Of a stretch of 64,000 nucleotides of DNA, positions 25,531 to 38,702 are shown in pieces. Position numbers and translations under genes: made by a program. The stretch comes from Solea solea (Eukaryota; Chordata; Actinopteri; Pleuronectiformes; Soleidae), in NCBI RefSeq assembly GCF_958295425.1, contig NC_081135.1:20840180-20904179 (forward strand), written 5' to 3'. A model generated the notes under the pieces. The model searched no databases. It was given only the letters and a program-made list of their open reading frames with translations, and had not been told where the DNA came from. The number at the start of each line of letters is the position of its first letter. The stretch's first letter is position 1.

Positions 25531-27852
25531 CTTCCTTGTTGCTTCCCAAACCTTGTAATTGTGATGTTTTTAAATGTCTTGTTTTGTCCACAAACCAAAA
25601 CTATTCAGGTTTAATGATTTCTTTTTTATTTTGGAACATCGGGACTAGAAAATGGTCACACATCTTTTTTGCAATTAAAAAAAAGTTGACAATTATTTTA
25701 GTACACATTATATATTATTACATAAGACTGAATGGACAAACCAGACATAAAGTAAAGTGTATTTTCGTGTTTTGAAGTGGAAGCATGTGCCAAAGCCACC
25801 GTAATTCCCTGACACACTTAGAAAAGGGAGTAGTGAGAGAAGGAGTCCTCTGTTTGTTACGATTTACAATCTCATCATTTAATGTCACTAGTTCTTACAC
25901 AATGGCCCTTTAATGAAAGCGTTATTGGTGTTAAATCACATTTTGTTGCAGCTTTTATAAACACACTCTGTTAAATAAGGGGAGTCCTCCCTTAATAAAT
26001 GAGGTTGTCACAGTCAGTCAGTAATTGTGAGTCAAGGAAGACATTAAAGGGAATAAAGTTAATTTATGTCTTGCATTGGCTGCGTTATTAACCTAATGAG
26101 AATATGTTACATGTACACATTTTGTCAAGTCGCGGATAATGTGCAAATCAACATTTTTATTTGCCACCAAAATATCAGATTTAGCTGTATAATATCATTA
26201 GTTAGTACAGTGATATTGAACTTTTTGTTTACCCAAAAGCTATAACTACAAACAAGACTGTAAACATTAACCCTCAGTCTCTCTGGTTTGACTCTGTGCT
26301 GTACCAAACCACTTCCTTGTGACTCTACTGCTGTTATAAAATGTAAGTCATTCAAACAATAGCTTACGTCTGAACAGTATTTCGCTTGCCATTGTGTTTT
26401 CTGCAAAGCACATTTTGTGCTGCTGTTCCGTTCAGTTTAGAAACAACATTAATGTTTTGCTTTCCTCCACACACAGATTAAATTGTGTTTTTGTGGAATT
26501 CCATAAACAGTGGAATAAATGGCCAAACTGAGTCATTGTCATAATAATGGCAATCATGATTATAGCTGAATAGCTGAAAATGGGTAAAACCTTCACTTCA
26601 TATTTTATTTCATATTGTGGCCAGGCTGTATGGTATTGCTTTTTTCCAGATTGATCTTAAAACACCAAACAACTCACAGATAAGAAACTTAAATTTAAAA
26701 CTTTAAAAAAGTCATTTGTCGTGTAGCCTATAGCTTTCAACCATTGGAGGTACATGGGAAACAGGTAGGGGATGTGCAGTCCAACAGAGGTTTTCTATGA
26801 TGCAATCAGGGATCAAGAACAGGAAGGAAAGAGGCACACTAACATTATAGATGACAACCCCATCACCACCCCAAGGTTTTCTATAACGCTGTGGGAAATC
26901 ATTTGGTTGCTGCTGCAAACATTTTGGCTGCAGCAAAACTGTTAAAATAATGCAATTTATGGCAATGAAACACACAAAAAACACTGTGATAATTGCTGTA
27001 AAATCACGTAGCACGAGTATGAAGAATTGAAGTGTGCACCCGAGAAGCCTTCACTTTCCCAGATCTCTCAAACTTCGCCTCCTTGATCTAATTTAATGTC
27101 TCACCGGAGCCTGATGCTGCAGCGCAACACTGGGCTGAAGTTTCTGTGTGAATCCGAGCTTAGCCTCTGTCAGAAAAAAACAAACCAGGTCTTGCAATGC
27201 TGTAATTCCACAGTGCACCTAGAGGTTTGACTTTTTCCTGTGTGAAACAGTGGTAACGTAAATAAAAAGCTCCTGACGTTTTATTATGTCATGAACTGAT
27301 TGTGTTCTCAGTATATGCTGTTTTATTGCAACAGCAAGTCTTTGTCAAAACTCACTTTTTTCCTCCACTGTAGATCAAAAACAATCAAAACGGCGATGTT
27401 GCCTCGTGCGCCTAAACCCCAAAGTGCAATATCCGACTCTCTCATAACTGGAAACCTGTGGGTGTAAATGTATTTGTGTGAATATGTGAAGGGGTAGAAG
27501 CTGAGATAGGGGGTCTGACATGTGTGACGAGTGTTCGTGTCTGCACTGGAAGGTGCACATTTGATTCATACCAGTTGTTTGTCGTGCAAGAGCGGCAGCA
27601 TTTCTCTCAATGCTTATAGAGATATAATGAAATGGAGACATTGTGCAGAAAACAAAAAAAAAAGTTCTTTCAGCATAGATGCCCCATTATTTTTTTTAAT
27701 GCTTAGTCATTTTATGATGTTTCCATAACTAACAGGTGTTCAGGGATTTTGTCGACATTGTCTGAACGGGTTGTGAGAATTCCTTTTGCATCCTCTACGG
27801 GTCTCGTAAGGATTTGTGTGTCCACATCAGCAGTGTAGTTGTTTATTTTTAT

Positions 27853-27854
<2 letters not shown>

Positions 27855-27889
<35 letters not shown>
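27855..27889. repeat. (GT)n microsatellite
   Basis: About seventeen perfect GT units. Confidence 0.9.
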
Positions 27890-27890
<1 letters not shown>

Positions 27891-29099
27891 TATGGACACA
27901 TCTTAATGCACTCTGGCCCATGGCCCAGGGTGAATGATCAGGGCAGCCTGTGGTATTGAATCCAGCCAGGTTTGCCCAGCATCCCAGCCCTGCGGCAGTC
28001 ACAGCCGCCTTTCATTGTCCCCCCCCCAGTCTGTCCCTGAGTATGACTCCAGCTGATGGGATCATGGCTATGGATCACTAATGCTAATAACACTTCTCAC
28101 CGCCACTCCCCTTCCTGACAGGCAAGAGGGTATTGTGTGCCTCACTCTCACAAACACAGCACTTAAATGCCACGTCGGCACAGGCGGATACCAAAGCTGG
28201 GACGATTCAGTGGAAAGCATTTTGATCCGTGCTATTTTAAGATTCTGCTCTTTGTCAGTAGTAAGTCATTTAAAATGTAATTTTATACTTTTTTCTTTAT
28301 AGCCGTGCGGATGTTTTATCAGATTGCATGTATTTTAGGTCAAGCAAACAAACAAAAACAGCAGGTAATGTAAATAATCAACAGTTGCAGGCCTGCTTGA
28401 TGTTTGTTCAGGTTGGGAGTCGTTATACTAGACATAGACGGATTGCTGGTTTAATAAAAGTGTCTCCAGCTGGACACAAAATGGAGATGCCTGCTTTATG
28501 TGACTTGGAAGAGAATTATTCCAGAATTTAATCATCTAACACTAAAATAAATAACTGCATGTCACAGAACTTCTGCCAACTCTGCAGCTCATGCAGATAT
28601 TTTTATCCTCTTTATGGTCATGTTTTCGGTTTTACATATTCAGGTCTCAGCACTCTCGTCAGGCTCATTTCCAGCAGCTGTTTTCAGAAAACCGGGAGTG
28701 ATAAATACACTGTTCATTACCTGCCCAGCACCAAGCGGCGCACACAGAGTCAGAGACCGGTTGCTGAAGACGGTGGAAGAGACAGGGACATATATTTTCC
28801 AGACAATAGCTAAGGGGAAAAAGGAGAAGCATTCAGCTCCACATGATTGACTGACATGACCGTTGCTCTGGTGCCTGTTTGCTCAAAGATTAGCCACAAA
28901 ATACTTCCATGTTTAATCTGTGTCAGACACGTCCTTTATTGTCACAGTCGTAACAAAATCATAAAGGAGTCAATTATAAAAGTTGAATTGCAATCACGAT
29001 ACCAGCTCATAAATAATTGAATTTGGTCATTATAATAAAAAAAAAGAAAAAAGAAAAAGATAAACATCTTACTTACTGTTATTAAACATCCCTTTTTAT

Positions 29100-29470
29100 T
29101 AAAGCATGAGCTGTGCAAACATTATTTACACATGCAAACACACGGCGGCAGCTGCTTCATAATAAGCTGCCGTGTTTGTGCTGCATATTGTACACAGTGC
29201 AGCCGCGTATCATGTATCTGCAGTTTGCCTCATCACATTATGTGTTAAGTTTTTGGTGCGGCCTCTCTTTGAAGTCAGATGTAATAAATTTGCTCATCAA
29301 TTACACTGCCTGGCTCAGCCGTCTGTGTGTGTTTTGTTTGGTGTCTGCTCCAGTTAATTAGAACAGAACATGTCATGTCATCCTTGAGATAGCAGCTAAT
29401 AAATGCGAGCTGTCTGAATCGCTGCTTCATAATTCCTGCTTTGCTCTCGATAGCAGAAAGGAGCGGCATG
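29100..29470. other. Conserved-element-like non-coding patch
   Basis: Non-repetitive stretch with several homeodomain-type sites (TCAATTAC, GTTAATTAG, CTAATAAAT) and an imperfect hairpin at about 29140-29178 (ACGGCGGCAGCT against AGCTGCCGTGT). The style suggests a developmental enhancer, but there is no alignment support. Confidence 0.22.
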
Positions 29471-30282
29471 CAGAATAAATGTGTTATTTAAGCTTTTTAT
29501 TTAAAGATCATGCAAAGGCAGTCGTCCATAACCCTGGGACACCTGTGCACTAAGAGGGCAGCCTCACAGATATGACCAAAATGGCATAAATATATCAGTA
29601 CAGTGAGTGCATGTGCCGTTCAGTCGAGCTACAGCTGCAGTATGAATTCAGCATTTAATTGGACCACTGTCCTTGAATGTCCAACTCTGTATGTGCGTAT
29701 TTGTCCAGTTGAACATAATGCAACAGTAATTCAACTCCGAGTTGCATTCCAACTTTGAGAAATTCAATTTAGCACAATATCTGACATTAACTGACGTGTG
29801 AATGTATTTTAAAAGTTCAGTTTTAGTTGGACCTAACGTCAGGTCACGTGTTTTTAACACTTCACGTAAACACATTCATGTTGTGTGCGAGAGCTGGTCT
29901 GGAATTCTTCAGATAGTTTGGCATTGCAACGCCTTGATGTCTAAAGTGAAGAGATAGTGTGATGCCACTATCTTGCGTTATCAGCTGTTATCAGTGCAGC
30001 CAACGTTACACTGCTGTGTCTGGGACTCATCACAGGAGGGTAGGGGCTACAAATCACCAGGACCACAGATACTTCCAGGAAAGATCCCTGAAATGGAGCC
30101 AGAGACCACCGGGGCTCTTGACCAAACCTAAAATTGTTGACAGATAACATGACAAATAATTGGAAATTGATTTATTATTTTTATTTTTCATTTAAAGGCC
30201 AACAATGCAATTCATTTCAATCTATCTATCTGCAACAGTCCTCATTCCACATGTATTTACAATGCAGTAATAGCCTTTACAC

Positions 30283-30610
30283 AGGGGCCGTGCTCTGCGG
30301 TAGAGTGGTCACCTACCAACCAGAAGTTCAAGGGTTTGATTCCTGGCTCCTCTTGTCTGCTTACTCATGTGTCCTTTGGTAAAACACTCAAGTCCAAAAT
30401 TGCTTAATTGCTTAGCCACTGGTACACAAGTGTACTCCTGAATCTGCTGTGGTGTCCGCTAATCGAAACTGCTGAAAGAGGAGTAAAAAGTAGAATTGCA
30501 TTAATACCTGGTTAGTCATGGGTTGCGTGGCGAGCGGGTGGTCATTAAGCACTAATAGGGCTCGACAAATACTTGGAAATGGATGTCAGGTTGGGTTTGG
30601 TCATGTTAGT
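30283..30610 (+). mobile_element. tRNA-derived SINE, longer copy
   Basis: It starts with a degenerate tRNA-like head: A-box-like 'gcggtagagtggtcacc' and B-box-like 'gggtttgattcctggctcc' at about 30333-30351. A unique body follows ('tttggtaaaacactcaag', 'gctgtggtgtccgctaatcg') and then a degenerate 'gagcgggtggtcattaagc' tail. Same family as 13665-13787 and 36612-36697. It is not a functional tRNA gene because the acceptor and anticodon arms do not close and a SINE body follows. Confidence 0.65.
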
Positions 30611-31749
30611 AGGGCCAGCCTGAGTCCAGCTGAGTGTCGAGCTGTATATGTATTTTTAATTTGCATCTGTGTGCAAATTGACCATCACTTACACTGCACG
30701 TGTCTTTAAACAAGGGAAACAAGCAGTAACCATGGTGACAGTTGGCAAGGGAGAGGATAACACAAACTCTACGCAGCTTAACTGCATCAGGCTTGTGTTC
30801 GAACAGGAAAATGTGGGCTGCTGGGGAGGGGGGGCATATAGCTCACCTGGCAGAACTGGCCCTCCCTGGGGCTGAGGTCATTTGTAGCAACTGACATTTA
30901 AGTTCAGCCTGGGTCCTGTGCTGCCAATCTGTCCCCCCTTTGCATGCTTTCTGCTGAAAAATGCCCTAACAGATCTTAAACAAAATAAAATGGTGTCCTC
31001 TGTAGTGTTCTAATAAGGTTTAAAACCCTTCACCAAATCAGACATACAACAACAAACTCACAAAATCCTAAGTTTCTGCCCGTAAACCAAACTACTAATC
31101 AAAAACATAAACTGAGGTTTAACTGTGGAAAAAAAAATGTTTTTCCTCAGTTAAACCCTAAGGTCTTACCCCTGATTTATAAACATCTAATCAGTTGTTT
31201 TTGAGTAAATCCAGAAACCCTGCAGGGAAAAAAAACCTTGCCTCCTCTTTGTGACCTTTGGCTCTACAACTGACGACCTCCACTCTGAGCGTCGGCCGCC
31301 TCTCTTTTGTGACTGTGTCATGCCAGAAATGTGTTGGACAGAGCCGTTGTTCGAGTGGTTAGTCATGTCTCATGGCTTTTTGTTCGCTAATAGCACCTCA
31401 TCTGGACACTGTCCCTTTGACCTCACCACTCTGACACACTGCTCTGTGGCAGTGAAAAGGAAAAGGCCATAACTCTGGACATCGTCCACAAATCATACCA
31501 GACTAACTGAGTTACTGGCTAAACAGTAAACATACTGATTTACTTAAGAGGGTTTTATCGAATTCATGTGGTTAATATAAGTAAAGTAATTGCTAGATTT
31601 AGTTTTCATGCCACATATTCCTTATACCTTTTTACATTAAGAACTGTTTCAGTTCAATGGGTAAAGTAGTTTGACTGTTTCATTAGAATTTTAATAGTTG
31701 GCATTGGTAAATGTATTCAGCCCCTTTTTAAAAACAAAGAACGTGCCGG

Positions 31750-31776
31750 TGTATATATATACGTATATATATATAT

Positions 31777-31838
<62 letters not shown>

Positions 31839-31900
31839 GTATATATATATACATATGTATATATATATTTTTATATATATATACGTGTATGATATATATA
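31750..31900. repeat. Long compound (TA)n array
   Basis: Over 150 bases of TA-rich sequence with (TA) runs broken by TACA, TACG, TATG and TTTT units. Both strands read as long artificial Tyr-Ile frames, which are not genes. Length is likely unstable. Confidence 0.9.
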
Positions 31901-32684
31901 TATATTGTCAAGTAGTCAGGTTTCCAAATATATCATTTTCTGATGAGATATGAAATTTAAATATGTCAACTTTGGCTCCTGGATGTTTTCATGGGCATTT
32001 ATCATGGGCAACTATAATCACCGGTTTTAATGAAAGACTTGGATGTGTCTATCCTAGTTGTTTCCTCTAAATGTATTGGTTCGATTAGAAAATATAATGA
32101 AGGAAGCATTAAAGGCTGGTGATTGCTTCCAATGAATATCCTCGGCATCCTCAATTAAACAAGCAAATTGCTTTTTTATATGTCACACACACAGCTCTGT
32201 ACACCAGTGTGTGATATTTCACCTTTGGCATTAATACTATGTTTTAAAACTACTGTTGGAGGAGTTTTTTCGACCGTGAGGACAACCGAAACCCATTCAC
32301 CATAATGTACTTGATCTCAACCTGTATAGAACATTCTAATGTAAAAGCGGTGGCCAAAATTGAACAGTCTGTTACTCCCTGAACTTGTTGGGTGAGTTCA
32401 AATCAATACCTGCCTGGGGCCACAAAGTTCACACAATGAAACAGGATCAGGTAGACACAGAGAGCAATGCAGTCAATAATGTCACATTATAGTCTCTGTG
32501 TGTGAATGAAGGTATAAGACTGTGGCTGACAGTGCCAAGAACAATCATAATAGAGTTTCTGAGGGCTAGACAGAGTGTGTTATTACAGACTATGATGTGG
32601 AAAGGTATACAAGGCCTGGCTGTTACAGGTGTGTGTTTACATTGGGAGGCTGCTGAGGATTTAAGTCTCTGTGTATGTACTTGT

Positions 32685-33190
32685 CTTTCTATAGTCGTGA
32701 AGGCAGTTGTGAGATATTGTGGCCAGTCCTCACAACTTTAAGGGAGTTAAGATGTGGTTTTAGGAATCAGGATAAGAGGTTTAGATTAAGATTAGGAGAA
32801 GGATTCGCTTTAGAAATACAGGTGTGAAGTAGAGGTCGACCTGTGGGTTTTTCTATGGCCAATGCTGATTTTGTATCACATAGAATTAGATTTCACTTAA
32901 TTGGTGAACCCTAACCCCAAATTGGTGAGAGGCACAGTAGACATGTGACAAATACAAATTATGCATGGAAGAAGATAAAAAGTATGACAAGAGAAATCAG
33001 TGGTGGTGATAAAATGTAACATTTAAATAATAAGAAATGATTCACAGAATGACTTAAAACTTAACTTATTTAACATTTATTTAACAACACTTATAGTCTG
33101 TCTTTACAATCTGCCTGTAGTTTGAAGGTTAAGGTTAGATGACAAGGCATTGTGTCTGAGTGTTCTCACGACTATAGAAAGGCATGGATT
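32685..33190. mobile_element. Inverted-repeat element with a probable nested insertion
   Basis: A perfect 16-base inverted pair, CTTTCTATAGTCGTGA at 32685-32700 and its reverse complement at 33166-33181, brackets the element. Next to the ends are 'ccagtcctcacaactttaag' and 'ttaaggttagatgac ... ctgagtgttctcacg'. The same order of phrases, without the intervening segment, occurs at about 61055-61215. The middle (about 32830-33120) starts with 'gtagaggtcgacctgtggg', a phrase I associate with another fish repeat, so it is probably an insertion. No coding frame. Confidence 0.6.
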
Positions 33191-35424
33191 TGTGTGTGTG
33201 TATCGCATGGCTCACACAATTCTCCATGTGACAGCATAGAGCATGTGCGTGTGTGTGTATGAAAGATGAGAAAGACACAGACACAGGACTGTAGCTGCCC
33301 TCAGCAGTGGCTGTCAGTCAAACGACATAATAGAGTCTGATTTGTGTTTAATGACCAGTATTACTGTCTGTCTGGCTACGGCTCACTATTCTTGAATCAA
33401 ACACTCTCCCATTTGCTCCAGGTCAAATTATATGCTTCTCCTGTCTCCTGGTTGATACTGTTGATAACAGTGGAACACATGTGCAATGAATCTGAGGTCC
33501 ACTTTCTGAAATTATACAAACACTTGGTGGTTTAATATTTTTTTAAATGAAAAGCAAGGGGAGAAATATAATCATTTCTGCTATTTGGGACAGGCTGGAA
33601 ATTGCAGTTCTTCAGCAAAGCATCACAGACTTCCCAGAACAGACAGCTTTGCATGCAATTTGCTAAAAAAAAATATTAATTTGCATCTATGTGCTGTGAT
33701 TGAGCTGTTACAATTTCATAGTACTTTCCAGTTCCAATTCTGCTCATCCATTCCAGTTCTTATCTTTCACAAATTTCATTCCAGTATAGAAAACAAAACA
33801 AGTATTAGACAATAAAAATCATATTTTAGTAAATCAGAGAAGTGATAAAGGAAATATTCTTGAATAAAATATGTAAATAGTACCTACATTAGTTCAACAG
33901 TTAAAAAATCAGCACATTAGCGTGTGCACAGAATCTTTTTAAGCATGTCCTCTTCAAACGCCTTGGTGGTAATTAGGTGTGGCATTCTGGGAAATGAAGT
34001 TCATCAGAGCCTTGTTGTCATTAGCTGCAGTCGCAGAAAAGGTGTATGAATTTGTTCTTCATGTCATTCATGTGTGTTTGTTAGCTGCACAGCAGCGAAG
34101 GATGCGTGTGTTCTCCACCATTCACAATAAAGTACCGTTCTGTACCAAAGAGTTGCCCACACTGTTTGTTATTAGCGCCGACAAGCTAAGCTAGCTAATA
34201 TAGCACCAATAGCCTCCTTACAGTTAAGAGCTGATATGGTGAATGAGGCTGCATGCATACATATGGAGAGGTCTCCTCAAGCGCAAGGTGTCAAGCCCTG
34301 GTCGTGGTTATTCATAAGAAAATAGTTGAAATTCAATTAGTATTCTCTTTTGCTTTTAGCAGTTGTGGAGCTGATTTCACTCCATCAAGCATTTCGTTGG
34401 TTTCAGTTGATCGATTATAGATGGATTTCACTGTCAGTCTGCCGCTGCTGGAACTCTTTTTAACTGATCATTAACCTCTGACCTCGTTGCCTACTGCTGA
34501 AGTAACTAGATATTATATCAGGCTCATTTTGGAGAAGGAATTATGCAATATATCAGTACATGAAATTGAAAGTCAAGCCCCATGGTTTTTCATTTTAATG
34601 GAACACATTGGTAATCAGTGCTTACAGTTAATTTAAGGATACAAATTACTGAGCACAAACTTTATAAAAAGTCAACCCTGTGAATGTAATAGTTGTGACC
34701 AGATATTTAGAAGGAATGCACCCTGAACCTGAGGAAGCGAAATCAAAGTCAGACATCATTCATTTGATCATTCTAACACTCTAACTACTGTAAACTGTCA
34801 AAAACTGCTGCAACACAAAGGGCCCAGTGCCTGACAAAGGATTTAAAACTTGGATCAAGCAAAGTAGTGGATCTTTAACAGATACTGTTTTGCCAACTGT
34901 TGTTTACAAAGTCGAGACTGAAATGATAAGCTCACATCTGTGATGTTTTTGTACAGATTTAAGTACAGATTAGATTTTGTCTCTTACAGTCTGTTCATTT
35001 TGCAGTTTTTATAAAATAATACAGAGGTGTACAGAGGGGAAAATATGTCCCTGTTGTACAGTCAGTGAGGTGTTACACAGTGTTCTTATCCACCACACAC
35101 ACCTCCAGATTTAGAAACGTGGTTTGTGTCCAAAAGGTCTGAGGCTGTGCTAAGGAAAGTGCTCTTAGTCGATCCCACTGTATGGACAAACTATGTACAC
35201 ATATCCAGTGTCTTTTCATCTTTGTCCCTGTTTTGCTGTCTTACCTTACACCTCTCACATCACATCTCAGTTGTCAGTCCCAGAGCTGTATATGAGCGTA
35301 TCAGGTGCCACTTTCCCTCAGGCACCATAATGCCTTGATTCCACTGCAGCCTCTGATTTGATATCAGACATAATCCAGACAGGGCCTGCCATCCTCGCCA
35401 CTTCATCAGCCCTGTCACTCAATT

Positions 35425-35428
<4 letters not shown>

Positions 35429-35457
<29 letters not shown>
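35429..35457. repeat. (AC)n microsatellite
   Basis: About fourteen perfect AC units. Confidence 0.9.
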
Positions 35458-35459
<2 letters not shown>

Positions 35460-36611
35460 TGTGCACAGCTATTATTCTTAGGTCACTGCATCGGCTTCCA
35501 TTCATTTGGACAGCCTAAATCTAGCCGTAAACTTAACCAGTTGCTCAGGAATGAGATTTTGCCTCAAAATCAGTGTTTGTGCCAGAAAAGGTTCTAAAAT
35601 GCAAACAAATACAAGCACACATGCACACACAGAGTGGTCAACCCATCCTCATTCCTAAAGATCTTTTCTCTGCTTGTGCCTGGCCTCTCAAGCGTGAGTG
35701 AAGTGACTCAATAACAAGGGATGCGTTCCGAGACCCGGCCATCGCCTATTCTTTCTGAGAAGAGAAAGAGAAAAAGTCTCCCCGTCTTTTCGTCCTTTGA
35801 CCATCTTCACCACACATTCCTCTGTCCTTCCCCCAAGTGTGTTGTCTGCATGTTCAGGCCCATTCCCTAAAGGCTTTTGTTGCCCCTGCCCACCCCACAT
35901 CACAATGCAGGCATTAAAGAGATTGGTGAGGTTGAGCTATTGAGTTGAATTAGACATGGTCAATGTAGCCTTTGCTGTACCGAAACCCCCCCGAGGACCA
36001 TAGTGATAGAAGAAGAATAGAATGGAAATATGGTGGCAATATGCAACCATAGTGTGGTTGTCGGCGTTCATCATGATGTTGTAAAGTCGGTTTGATTTGT
36101 TAGTTTGATTAAATTGAGACACATGTAAACACATGTACATGTTTTTATCTCTTTCCACACTTCTTGGGAAACGAGCTGTGCTGCATTTGATTCAGTGATA
36201 AAGCGACTTTGTTTACATTAAGAATAGAAGTCATTGATCTTGTATTTAGTTCCTTCAGGAAACAGGTGTTATATCCTTCTGGTGCCATTTATTTCAATGT
36301 ATGTGAGAGTATTGCTGTGAGCCTTTGGATGTGGAGATATTGGTATTCCTCTGCCATAAAAAGCTAATGATGTGTGTTTGGAGGATCACAGCATGGCTCT
36401 GTAGGAACAGCACATCTCTCATTCACTTAAAGCTCTAGAGGGGCTTAACTTAAAATCCTGTTTAACAGTCATGTCTAATCACTGCTAATGAATCAATGAA
36501 AAAATGGGAAACTCTGGGAACACCTATGCTGAAATTACCAATTACATTTCTTATCTTCTACCTGTGCTGGTAGCGTGGGAATAGGTATGAAAGAAGTGTG
36601 TTAGAAAATGA

Positions 36612-36697
36612 AGGGGTGAATGGCAAAACTGCAGTGTAAAGGAGCTTTGAGTGGTCATCAAGACTAGAAAAATGCTATATAAATACAGACCATTTGT
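36612..36697 (+). mobile_element. SINE 3' tail, 5'-truncated copy
   Basis: Sequence 'gtgaatggcaaaactgcag', 'gctttgagtggtcatcaag' and 'atgctatataaatacagacc' matches the tail of the SINE seen reversed at 13665-13787. A CA microsatellite follows directly at the 3' end, as often seen at retroposon ends. Confidence 0.65.
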
Positions 36698-36727
36698 ACA
36701 CACACACACACATACACACACACACAC
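36698..36727. repeat. (CA)n microsatellite at a SINE 3' end
   Basis: CA run with one TA interruption, directly abutting the SINE tail. Confidence 0.9.
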
Positions 36728-38359
36728 TTCTGTCCTTTTAAAATGACATACAATTGTTCTCTTATGTTGGCAACTTCTTCCCTGTAGGTCGGAAGCAATT
36801 TAATCAGTGTCATAATGGATTTGGTTGAGATTGTGTTGAGGGAGTTAGCACTGGCTTGTAATTACAGGTGCTCCCCTTGCAGACTGGGTTGAAATGAGGT
36901 GGCAAACAGCCACCAAAAAGTGCCTTGCACACTGGAAACTTCTGGAGCATAACTGACTCCAGAGTGGTGGAGGAAAGAAATTACAGGACTGACTGCAAAG
37001 CAGCAAGGAGGGTAAAGCAGAGAAGATTGTTCAATGAATGAAAATGAAATGGGGAGAAGTATTTTTTCAGGCCTGGTACGAGCAGGATAGACACACTTGA
37101 CATCTGACTGTTGCAGGGAAGAGGAGTTGTTATGGTCCTGGATTCCTTTCCTTAGTTGAAGATTAATGTAACATTTGGAGCCAAACGTTACGTTATATGA
37201 CAGTTCTATGGTCGTTTGACTCACTGAAGTTATATACACTACATTCTTATATAACTATTATCTAATTTCAACACATTTTTTGAGCACATTTGTGTACTTC
37301 AAGCTTTTCTTTGTCCTCAGCAATCCACTTCCTCACACTGTGTTGCATCCAGCTCCCACAGGGATACTGTGCTGAAATACATTCAACCTGGTTCCCGCTG
37401 CTTGACTACCAACTTGCTGCACTGTTGCCATAGATACATGCTGGCACTGGCAGGGACTTATGAGCGTCTGTGCTAAGGAAAGGTTAAGATTTACTGACTG
37501 CCATCTGGATAAAGAGTGGAATTTCTCTTTTAAAGAGTGGAGCTTACCTTGTTTATCCAGGTTGAGCTTTCCAAAATTATCTTGGCACCAAGGAACGGTG
37601 GTGTTGTTGTTGTTTTTTTTGTTTTTTTTTAAACAAAAAAGCCACTTGTAGAAAAAATAAGATTGGTTGTTTACAAAGCCACTCCCTACAGACTGTAACA
37701 AATTATATTATTTTAAGAGGTAAACCAAGAGATACATGTTTGATAAAGGCACAATTTTACATATATGTTATTTAATAAATCTCAAGTAAAAAGCTAAAAA
37801 GAAATTCAGCAAAGCTGGTTGGTGACCCAAAATATAACTCATGACCATCTGTGGGTCCCAGTATCTGGGAATTACTGAAATACAGTATGACAATAAAAGC
37901 AGCAAAAACCTTACATTTAAGAAGGTGGAACTAGCAGATATTTGATGTCATGCTGGTTGAGTTCAAGCTCAGTGACCATTTATAGCTTTTCCTGCAGGGT
38001 TCTCCTCTCAAACAGTTGTTTGTAGTTTACTTTCTCCATCTTCATTCTATTCTCCACCACTCTTTCGCTCTCTCCTCCTCCCCTTCGCTCAGCATGGCTC
38101 CTCTAACTCTCCTTTGCACTTCCGTGTCACAAGACTGAGAACATGAATGCTGATTGAGGTACAGAGCAAATTGGGCATCCCCACACTTGAGCTATGTCCA
38201 TGGCCAAAGATTTCAGTGCCCAAAACAGGAAGTACAGTAACTTTAGACAATGTAGAACATTTTAAATCTATATTTCTACAGCACAGTTTACATTATACTG
38301 ACTAGTGTGTACAATGTAAAATGTACATGTTCAGCAAATTTTCTTTTTCACGTTTTTGA

Positions 38360-38702
38360 AATCAATGGACATCTGTAATACTCTTGCCTTTGCAGCAAGA
38401 AGATGCGGGTTTGCGACACGGTCAGAACAAGCGGCTTTCTCTTTGCATGTTCTCCCCGTGTGTGTATGAGTTTTCTCCGGGTTCTCCGGTTTCCTCCCAC
38501 AGTCCAAAGACATGCAGATTTGGGGATTAGGTAAATTGTACACTCTAAATTGCCCGTGAGTGTGAGAGTGAGTGGCTGTTTGTCTCTATATGTGGCCCTG
38601 CGATGGACTGTCCAGGGTGTACCCCGCCATCGCCCTATGTCAGCTGACATTGGCACGGCACCCTCATGTGGAGGATAAAGTGGTAGAAGATGAATGGATG
38701 GA
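38360..38702 (+). mobile_element. Teleost TGGA-tailed retroposon, copy 2 (longest)
   Basis: It opens with 'gcagcaagaagatgcgggtt', then 'tttgcatgttctccccgtg', 'ttctccgggttctccggttt', 'cctcccacagtccaaagac', 'ctctaaattgcccgtgag', 'ccctgcgatggactgtccag' and 'ggtgtaccccgcc', and ends 'gaatggatgga'. The order matches the reversed copy at 12621-12850 and the diverged copy at 44470-44770. The 5' part has a weak tRNA-like flavour, so a SINE origin is possible; family name uncertain. Open frames across it are not genes. Confidence 0.8.

Larger units (their letters stand above)
24776..25914. mobile_element. TIR DNA-transposon-like element (TTAAAGGTCC family) with nested insertions
   Basis: The left end 'attaaaggtccagtgtgtaa' (24776-24795) and the reverse complement of the right end (25894-25914), 'attaaagggccattgtgtaa', are nearly identical: about 18 of 21 bases match including the next base. 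Internal phrases next to the left end ('gggcttattggcagaaatag', 'gaggctgccatgtttctatc') and near the right end ('aatgtcactagttcttacac') fit a non-autonomous element common in fish. The middle (about 25150-25770) seems to be foreign: it holds a 12-bp tandem repeat and a 'gggctgcaactaatgac' repeat fragment. No transposase frame is present. A clean target-site duplication was not resolved. Confidence 0.65.
25915..32684. other. Gene-free interval, fourth part
   Basis: No coding exon could be supported. It contains a TG microsatellite (27855), a conserved-element-like patch (29100-29470), a SINE copy (30283-30610) and a long TA array (31750-31900). Sequence around 26700-27350 and 31000-31650 shows nothing I recognise. 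Confidence 0.55.

Noticed and set aside
30296..30352. tRNA gene
   Set aside because: A- and B-box-like sequences are present, but stems do not close and a SINE body follows; it is a SINE head.
31698..31911. Tyr-Ile repeat frames on both strands
   Set aside because: Translation of the TA-rich array.
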